NCBI GenBank assembly: GCA_947483075.1
Contig: CANKLE010000005.1
Coordinates: 62,001-126,000, forward strand
From: Flavobacteriaceae bacterium
GTDB taxonomy: Bacteria > Bacteroidota > Bacteroidia > Flavobacteriales > Flavobacteriaceae
DNA length: 64,000 bases
Direction of reading: 5' to 3'
Shown here: positions 58,412-64,000 of the stretch, one piece after another
Numbering within the stretch: position 1 is the stretch's first letter
Layout of the letters: every line of letters begins with the position of its first letter
The notes under the pieces: generated by a model
Seen by the model: the letters and a program-made list of their open reading frames with translations, nothing else
What the model was told of the DNA's origin: nothing
The model's database searches: none
Program-made: the position numbers and the translations under genes

Positions 58412-60190
58412 ATGCCAAACAATTTACTTTCACACATACAATCGCCCGCCGATCTGAGGCTGATCCCCGAAAGTCAATTGCCACAATTGGCTCAAGAACT
58501 TCGCGATTTTATCATTCACATAGTAGCCACCAAAGAAGGCCATTTGGGCGCCAGTCTAGGCGTAGTTGAACTCACGATAGCCTTGCATTATGTATTTAAC
58601 ACGCCCGATGATTTATTGGTTTGGGATGTGGGTCACCAAGCCTACGGACACAAATTGCTCAGCGGTCGACGAGATCTTTTTCACACCAACCGACAATTTG
58701 AAGGCCTATCTGGTTTTCCCAAACGCGACGAAAGCCCGTATGATGCTTTTGGCACGGGCCATTCGTCTACCTCAATATCAGCCGCACTGGGCATGGCGTT
58801 GGCATCAGCGCTAAATGGCTTTCCCGAACGCACACACATTGCTGTGATTGGCGACGCTTCGATTGCATCAGGAATGGCTTTTGAGGCCTTGAATCATGCC
58901 GGAGTAACCGAGGCCAATTTACTCATTATACTCAACGACAATGCGATTGGGATTGACCCGAGTGTGGGTGCGCTAAAAAATTATTTTACTGCCATCAAAT
59001 CGGGTGAATATGCCGATGAGTACAACTGGATCAGCTCCTTGAATATAGATTATTCCGGTCCGATTGACGGACACGATTTGCCTGCAGTAATTTCCGAATT
59101 ACGCCGTTTGCAACCGCTAAAAGGACCCCGATTTTTGCACCTCATTACCACCAAAGGCAAGGGATTGCAACAAGCCGAAGACAACCAAGTGGCCTACCAT
59201 GCGCCCGGAAAATTTAATGCCCAAACCGGCGAATTGAATCCCAAAAATTTGGCCGTTCAACCGCCGAAATTTCAAGATGTATTTGGGTTGACCTTAGTAG
59301 AATTGGCTCGAACTAACCCAAAAATTATTGGCATTACCCCCGCCATGCCCACCGGAAGTTCGTTAAAATACATGATGGATGCCTTTCCCGATCGCGCCTT
59401 TGATGTAGGCATTGCCGAGCAACATGCGGTAACCTTAGCCGCCGGAATGGCCACGCAAGGAATGGTGGTATATTGTGCCATCTATTCGACTTTTTTACAG
59501 CGCGCCTATGACCAATTGATACACGATGTGGCTTTGCAAAATTTACCTGTTATTTTTTGCGTAGATCGCGCAGGACTGGTGGGCGAAGATGGTGCTACCC
59601 ATCAGGGCGTTTTTGATTTGGCCTATTTGCGCTGCATTCCCAACTTGATTGTCTGTGCCCCTCGAAACGAAATAGATTTACGCAACCTTTTATATACCGC
59701 TCAATTGGGTTTGCCCCATCCAATCGCTATTCGCTACCCCAGGGGTCGTGGTCATCAAATAGAATGGCAAAACCCCTTCGCTGCTGTTCCCATCGGCAAG
59801 GCCGAATTGCTAAAACAAGGGAGTTCGGTAGCCCTATTATCTACTGGAACCATTGCATATCCGGTAAGCGAGGCAATCGAATTGAGTCAAACCCCAGCCG
59901 CTTTTGCGCATTATGATTTTAAATTTGTAAAGCCTCTTGACGAAAATACCTTGCATGAAATATTTCAAAAATTCAGCGCAATAATCACCCTAGAAGATGG
60001 TGTTGCAAGCGGTGGGTTTGGATCGGCCGTAGCCGAATTTGCTGCCGCACATCACTACCAAAACCGGTTGAAAATTTTGGGGATTCCAGATGAATTTATC
60101 GAACAAGGAACCCTCGAGGAATTACATCGATACAGTAAATTGGACGCAAAAAATTTGCAAATTATTTTCGATTATTACGCAAATAGCTGA
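58412..60190 (+). CDS. dxs: 1-deoxy-D-xylulose-5-phosphate synthase
   Basis: A 592-residue thiamine-diphosphate enzyme, the first step of the non-mevalonate isoprenoid pathway. Visible are KEGHLGASLGVVELTIALH and DVGHQAYGHKLLSGR (substrate and cofactor His), the diphosphate-binding segment GDASIASGMAFEALN (GDA where many bacteria have GDG), and the catalytic-Glu region VGIAEQHAVTLAAG. I start it at ATG 58412 (MPNNLLSHIQSP). An in-frame ATG at 58397 would precede the -7 element. The length is slightly below the E. coli enzyme, as usual for the phylum. Confidence 0.96.
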   Translation: MPNNLLSHIQSPADLRLIPESQLPQLAQELRDFIIHIVATKEGHLGASLGVVELTIALHYVFNTPDDLLVWDVGHQAYGHKLLSGRRDLFHTNRQFEGLSGFPKRDESPYDAFGTGHSSTSISAALGMALASALNGFPERTHIAVIGDASIASGMAFEALNHAGVTEANLLIILNDNAIGIDPSVGALKNYFTAIKSGEYADEYNWISSLNIDYSGPIDGHDLPAVISELRRLQPLKGPRFLHLITTKGKGLQQAEDNQVAYHAPGKFNAQTGELNPKNLAVQPPKFQDVFGLTLVELARTNPKIIGITPAMPTGSSLKYMMDAFPDRAFDVGIAEQHAVTLAAGMATQGMVVYCAIYSTFLQRAYDQLIHDVALQNLPVIFCVDRAGLVGEDGATHQGVFDLAYLRCIPNLIVCAPRNEIDLRNLLYTAQLGLPHPIAIRYPRGRGHQIEWQNPFAAVPIGKAELLKQGSSVALLSTGTIAYPVSEAIELSQTPAAFAHYDFKFVKPLDENTLHEIFQKFSAIITLEDGVASGGFGSAVAEFAAAHHYQNRLKILGIPDEFIEQGTLEELHRYSKLDAKNLQIIFDYYANS

Positions 60191-60246
60191 ATTTTGTCGC
60201 ACACTTTAAGATCGAAAATTCCGTTCTAAAACCTAATCTTTTTTGC

Positions 60247-61206
60247 ATGCGTATCCCTTTTTTAGCATTGACCCTAATTTCTACAACCGTTTTTGCGCAG
60301 TCTTTAGACAGTCTAGTTATTGCGACCACTCCTGTTCAAAACAATTGGAATAGTAAAAATCTGCTGGGTTTTGACTTGAATGATATTGTATTTGTGAATT
60401 GGAATGCCGGTGGGGTAAGCTCGATTTCGGGTTTGGTGAAAGGAAATTTTACGAGAACCTACAGCGAGGCCAACCAAAAATGGCACAACGAATTGATCGT
60501 GCGCTATGGACTCAACAAACAAGATGGCATCGAAGTGCGCAAAACGGATGATGTATTTCAGTTTAGCTCCACCTACGGGTACCGCAAAGACAGCTTGTCG
60601 AATTGGTACCATTCGGCCAAATTTAATTTTAACACCCAATTCACCAACGGGTACAACTACCCCAATACCGAAATTGCCATTTCTAAACCCTTGGCTCCCG
60701 CCTATACTTTTTTAGGAATTGGAGCCGAATATATGTTGAAAGAAAAAAAATTCATCTTGTACCTGTCGCCACTTACTATAAAAAACACCTTAGTAGCAGA
60801 TAAGACCTTAGCCAATCAAGGGGCGTTTGGGGTAACGCCAGCAATATATGACGCTAACGGCGTGCTCCTTATTCCCGGCAAACAAACCCGAACAGAGTTG
60901 GGGATGCTCATTTCTAATTCATATAAAAAAGAATTGATGAAAAATTTCATGATGGACAATCGGCTTTCCCTATACTCCGATTACATCAACAAATTTGGGA
61001 ATATCGATGTCGATTGGCACATCCAGTTTGAACTCATCGCCAACGAATACTTGAAAGCAAATTTTGGATTGAACCTCATCTACGACGACGACATCAAGGC
61101 CAAAGAAATTGTAAACGGACAACAAATTACCGTAGGACCAAAAATTCAACTCAAGCAAATGATGGGCATTGGGATTGTTTACGAATTTAAAAGCAAAAAG
61201 CAGTAA
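60247..61206 (+). CDS. DUF3078 outer-membrane protein
   Basis: A 319-residue exported protein with a signal peptide (residues 1-18, ending FAQ). The mature part is a run of amphipathic beta strands typical of an outer-membrane barrel, and the opening WNSKNLLGFDLNDIVFVNWN marks the DUF3078 family of Bacteroidota. No enzymatic motif is seen and the function is unknown. It follows dxs after 56 bases and ends at a terminator shared with the convergent M36 peptidase. Confidence 0.85.
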   Translation: MRIPFLALTLISTTVFAQSLDSLVIATTPVQNNWNSKNLLGFDLNDIVFVNWNAGGVSSISGLVKGNFTRTYSEANQKWHNELIVRYGLNKQDGIEVRKTDDVFQFSSTYGYRKDSLSNWYHSAKFNFNTQFTNGYNYPNTEIAISKPLAPAYTFLGIGAEYMLKEKKFILYLSPLTIKNTLVADKTLANQGAFGVTPAIYDANGVLLIPGKQTRTELGMLISNSYKKELMKNFMMDNRLSLYSDYINKFGNIDVDWHIQFELIANEYLKANFGLNLIYDDDIKAKEIVNGQQITVGPKIQLKQMMGIGIVYEFKSKKQ

Positions 61207-61227
61207 GAAATCTTACTGCTTTTTTTT
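61196..61227. terminator. Bidirectional terminator between the DUF3078 and M36 genes
   Basis: Stem AAAAGCAGTAAGA / TCTTACTGCTTTT with a 2-base centre, flanked by A and T runs. Confidence 0.88.
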
Positions 61228-61247
61228 AGGCTTTGATATAATTTATC

Positions 61248-63908
61248 TTATTTGATGACTACTTTTTGGGTGTATTTCAATTGATCTCCAGTTACATTCA
61301 ATACATAAACTCCTGTTTGCAGATTCCCTAAATGCAGTGTTTTTTCAAGTTGAAAAGCCGCATCGTTTTCTTCGTATACCACTCGGCCATTGGTGTCTAC
61401 CAACTGAATATGAAGTTTACCCACAAATTGATTGATACGCAATTGCACGTCGCCTTGAGCAGGATTCGGGTATACACGAATCAAATCGGGATTGGCAAAA
61501 TAATCAACTGCCAGAGTACAATTTGGTCCTGGCGGAAAAGCGGTGAAATCTTCTACCTGATCTACAGCGCTGTCCACAGAGCCAGACGAGGCGTTTAAGC
61601 CCATTCCACGCCGCTGAAACACGTCTGCTATCAAACAATAATCTTGACCTCCTGTGGTGGCCTGATCGGCGGCAAATAAATTATCACGACTGCTAATAAA
61701 AGAGGACGTATTACAACTTTGTAGCTTCAAGGCGTCAATCACCAAGCGCATCACTTTATTGTTTCCGCCGGTTCCGTTATAAATATCGGGATCAAATCCG
61801 TATTTATTGATGTAGGCCCAAGTTAAATCCCAGAGTACAGCCGTCCAAGTTTCTCCGCGATTGTGCGGTTCGGCGTCATTTGAGTTGACTAAAGTGAGCG
61901 GATTAATAGACATGTCGGTAGAATACGGATACGCTCTAATCCCGCCATCAGTAGGCAATTGATTGATGGCGTAGGTGCCAATGCCCCGTGCTTCGGCTCC
62001 GGTGTCACCCGTTTTAATTTGATTAATCAAACAAAACCAATCCGACCAGCCTTCACCCATTTGCTCGGCATTATTCATACAAGCCGTATTGTTTGGACCG
62101 CCAATTAAACGGTTGGCAATACCATGCCCTACTTCGTGTGCGATGATTCCGTTATCAAAATCGCCATCGGCATATAAATATAAATTGCCCGGAGATTCCA
62201 ATTTTACATTTACCGGGCCGTTTGCCAGTTCTGCAATTAATTCGTCACCCAATTCTTTGGTGATAAAAATTGCCGGTATGGTAATGCCCAACAAACCCGT
62301 AGAGCTCATGCTCAAGGTGCTCGGGTTATTGGGAATACTATCGGCAACAACTACCGCCAACGCTCCCGCGTCTTGGGCATTTTTTACTTTAAGATTGAAG
62401 AAACATCCCCCGCGGCGAATCAACACAATTTTATTACTCAATTCGAAGGCGTTGGTTGGTGTTTGACAAGCCGAATTATATCCTGGCGGGTTTGGATTGT
62501 TTGCGTAAAGGGCTAAATCGGATGTAATTCCGTTTGGTGCGGTTGGAACCGGTATGCGGTCAGTGCCTTCAAAAACATTCGAAGTTGCCAGTTTTTCGCC
62601 AGCAATCGAAGCGGGTGAATTGACCGTTAAAAAATTGGTAGCTGGCGCACCCATGGTCCATAAAAACATTTGTACTCGTGGACGTGAGCCGTCATTTGGC
62701 GTCGAGAAATTGGCGTTGTTGAGTGTTGGAGTAGTTTGCGAATAGCCATCTTGTGCATCGGCCAAAACATAATCACCGGTACCTGAAGTAGCTCCACCGC
62801 GGCCTAAATTATTTTGTTGAAAATTCCCTGCCGCTTCATTAAATCCGTATTGGTACCAAATGTCGTGCATCATGTTTATAGAATAAAACAAATTGGTGGT
62901 TGCGGCTGGCGTATAGACAGTAGGCTGAAAGGTTGCCCCTCCATACTGGTAATCAAACAATAAACCAGCTCCTCCGTCGGGACGTATTCCGTTGCCGTTA
63001 TTTCCGTCGGCATCTTCCTGTGCCAACACGTTATTTCCGCGGGTATAGGTGTATTTTAAAGAAGCTGTCGTTCCTCCTATGGCATTGGCATCGTGCCAGC
63101 CATTGGGCGAAGCCAAGGCGTTTCCAACTGTTGAAATGAGTTCGAACGGATGATGGTTTGGACTTTCGTAATTGTAAGGAATTACACGATAAGAACCCGG
63201 CGTTGCTGCCACGGTAACATTTGTATTGGATACAAAAGCATGTTGGCTAAAATTGTAGGGTTTAGTTGTTTTTGCTTGGGACTGATTGCCAAAAGCACAA
63301 CTTACCATCAAATCGTGTTGTTCTAGTATTGTCCCATCTACTGCATCAATACGAAGGTCCCACAAATGTTTTGCATCGGGACTGTAAAACTGAAAATACC
63401 AGGCCAAATTCAGTTGATCATTGGGTAAGGCTTGGTAAACCAATTGCGCCGAGATAGGGTCTTCTTGTAAACCGTCGGTTAAGGTAAACTTATGATGAGG
63501 CAAGTTTTCAATCACAGCAAATGAAGGTGATTGTGAAATGTGAAGTTGTTGATATACCCTAACGGCCGCTTGCTCTAGGGTGAGTTGGGGTTGGGTATTG
63601 GATATTTTTTGTGCAATATTGCTTTTAAAATTATTGGCGAATCGATACACCGCATTGTTTCGGATAGCCAGGTTGGATTGCGCATTAAACAGGGCAATGC
63701 CTTGGTAATTTTGTACAATATAACAGCTGGTTATTTGGGTTCCTTCTGCGTAAACTTCACTGTCTATTGTCCAATCTGAAATGTCGGCAGCGCTGAGGTT
63801 ATAGGTAGATTTATTCTTGTCTAGATACTGTTGGATAAGTTGTTTATGCGTTTGTGACCAAAAGGTTGTTGAGCACATCAACGCAAGGAGTAGTAGTGAT
63901 TTTTTCAT
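61248..63908 (-). CDS. Secreted M36 metallopeptidase (fungalysin type) with PA and T9SS sorting domains
   Basis: An 886-residue secreted peptidase. After the signal peptide (1-18) comes an FTP-type propeptide (about 35-210), then the M36 domain. A PA domain is inserted at about 470-565 (IVLIRRGGCFFNLKVKNAQ). The zinc site is IIAHEVGHGIANRL near residue 590, with the third ligand in GEGWSDWF further on. The last 75 residues form a type IX secretion sorting domain: VYPNPAQGDVQL, then LQTGVYVLNV and a final strand ending KVVIK. It is therefore exported by T9SS, consistent with gldD nearby. Confidence 0.94.
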   Translation of the reverse strand: MKKSLLLLALMCSTTFWSQTHKQLIQQYLDKNKSTYNLSAADISDWTIDSEVYAEGTQITSCYIVQNYQGIALFNAQSNLAIRNNAVYRFANNFKSNIAQKISNTQPQLTLEQAAVRVYQQLHISQSPSFAVIENLPHHKFTLTDGLQEDPISAQLVYQALPNDQLNLAWYFQFYSPDAKHLWDLRIDAVDGTILEQHDLMVSCAFGNQSQAKTTKPYNFSQHAFVSNTNVTVAATPGSYRVIPYNYESPNHHPFELISTVGNALASPNGWHDANAIGGTTASLKYTYTRGNNVLAQEDADGNNGNGIRPDGGAGLLFDYQYGGATFQPTVYTPAATTNLFYSINMMHDIWYQYGFNEAAGNFQQNNLGRGGATSGTGDYVLADAQDGYSQTTPTLNNANFSTPNDGSRPRVQMFLWTMGAPATNFLTVNSPASIAGEKLATSNVFEGTDRIPVPTAPNGITSDLALYANNPNPPGYNSACQTPTNAFELSNKIVLIRRGGCFFNLKVKNAQDAGALAVVVADSIPNNPSTLSMSSTGLLGITIPAIFITKELGDELIAELANGPVNVKLESPGNLYLYADGDFDNGIIAHEVGHGIANRLIGGPNNTACMNNAEQMGEGWSDWFCLINQIKTGDTGAEARGIGTYAINQLPTDGGIRAYPYSTDMSINPLTLVNSNDAEPHNRGETWTAVLWDLTWAYINKYGFDPDIYNGTGGNNKVMRLVIDALKLQSCNTSSFISSRDNLFAADQATTGGQDYCLIADVFQRRGMGLNASSGSVDSAVDQVEDFTAFPPGPNCTLAVDYFANPDLIRVYPNPAQGDVQLRINQFVGKLHIQLVDTNGRVVYEENDAAFQLEKTLHLGNLQTGVYVLNVTGDQLKYTQKVVIK

Positions 63909-63947
63909 ATAGAAATGCCTGTATTGTTTTTAAAAAGTTAGCTGTCA

Positions 63948-63955
63948 CAAACATA
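63948..63955 (-). promoter_or_regulatory. -7 element of the M36 peptidase gene
   Basis: TATGTTTG on the minus strand matches TAnnTTTG, 39 bases before the ATG; no clear -33 element lies in the remaining sequence. Confidence 0.45.
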
Positions 63956-63967
63956 GAGTAAATAGTT

Positions 63968-64000
63968 GGAACCCGAAAAAGGAACCCGAAATTTCAGGAC
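63968..64000. repeat. CCCGAA-containing repeat at the right edge
   Basis: GGAACCCGAA occurs twice, 13 bases apart, and the second copy runs into a partial palindrome (CCCGAAATTTCAGG) resembling the one at 22621-22636. The window ends inside it. Confidence 0.5.

Noticed and set aside
1..64000. CRISPR arrays, insertion sequences, prophage or toxin-antitoxin modules
   Set aside because: No regularly spaced repeats, transposase, integrase or phage structural genes were seen on either strand.

Overview
The window is chromosomal DNA of a member of the Bacteroidota, almost certainly the family Flavobacteriaceae and close to Flavobacterium. Four things point there. Many transcription units are preceded by the Bacteroidota -7 element TAnnTTTG, and starts follow A-rich stretches rather than Shine-Dalgarno sequences. 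Respiration uses an alternative complex III (act) operon. The gliding lipoprotein gene gldD sits beside ssb and mutY. A secreted metallopeptidase carries a type IX secretion sorting domain. No insertion sequence, prophage, CRISPR array or rRNA was seen; the region is mostly housekeeping.

Layout: 1-7.5 kb is the act operon on the minus strand (actA to actF, the last cut by the window edge). 7.7-12.6 kb holds a SPOR protein and the rimP-nusA-infB operon. 12.7-22.5 kb holds a universal stress protein, tRNA-Gln, a large DUF2723 membrane protein, a polysaccharide deacetylase, a thioredoxin-like protein without cysteines, a metallophosphoesterase and polA. 22.6-26.8 kb holds a LacI-type regulator and the ribosomal blocks rplM-rpsI and rpsB-tsf. 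27-31.9 kb is an accessory-looking run of exported proteins (a beta-barrel plus five poorly known products). 32-38.5 kb holds a queuosine-precursor transporter, tag, aat, a DUF3127 protein, a flavin reductase, a histidine kinase, a transglutaminase-like protein, a HIT protein and greA. 38.7-45.9 kb holds a degenerate Rieske lipoprotein, a TonB-dependent receptor behind a TPP riboswitch, and a tightly overlapping operon (phosphopantetheinyl transferase, prenylglyceryl-phosphate synthase, PnuC transporter, NadR-like/DUF4301 fusion, arfB). 46-64 kb holds ahcY, a TonB-domain protein, rplU-rpmA, a pair of M16 peptidase-like proteins, an HMA lipoprotein, gldD-ssb-mutY, HU, a 30-residue basic protein, RNase E/G, tadA, dxs, a DUF3078 outer-membrane protein and the M36 peptidase.

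Themes: the act genes build the quinol oxidase complex that replaces bc1. The nusA operon and greA, both encoding RNA polymerase factors, each begin with a terminator-like hairpin in a short leader, which suggests matched attenuation. The TPP riboswitch marks the TonB receptor as a thiamine-related importer, with a PnuC-type inner-membrane carrier just upstream.

The least explained structure is a family of short arrays with a strict 7-base period. They lie between polA and the LacI gene, between rpsB and tsf, ahead of RNase E/G, and, in frame, inside the signal-peptide region of the TonB receptor. The secreted cluster at 27.6-31.9 kb is the best candidate for an undescribed envelope system.
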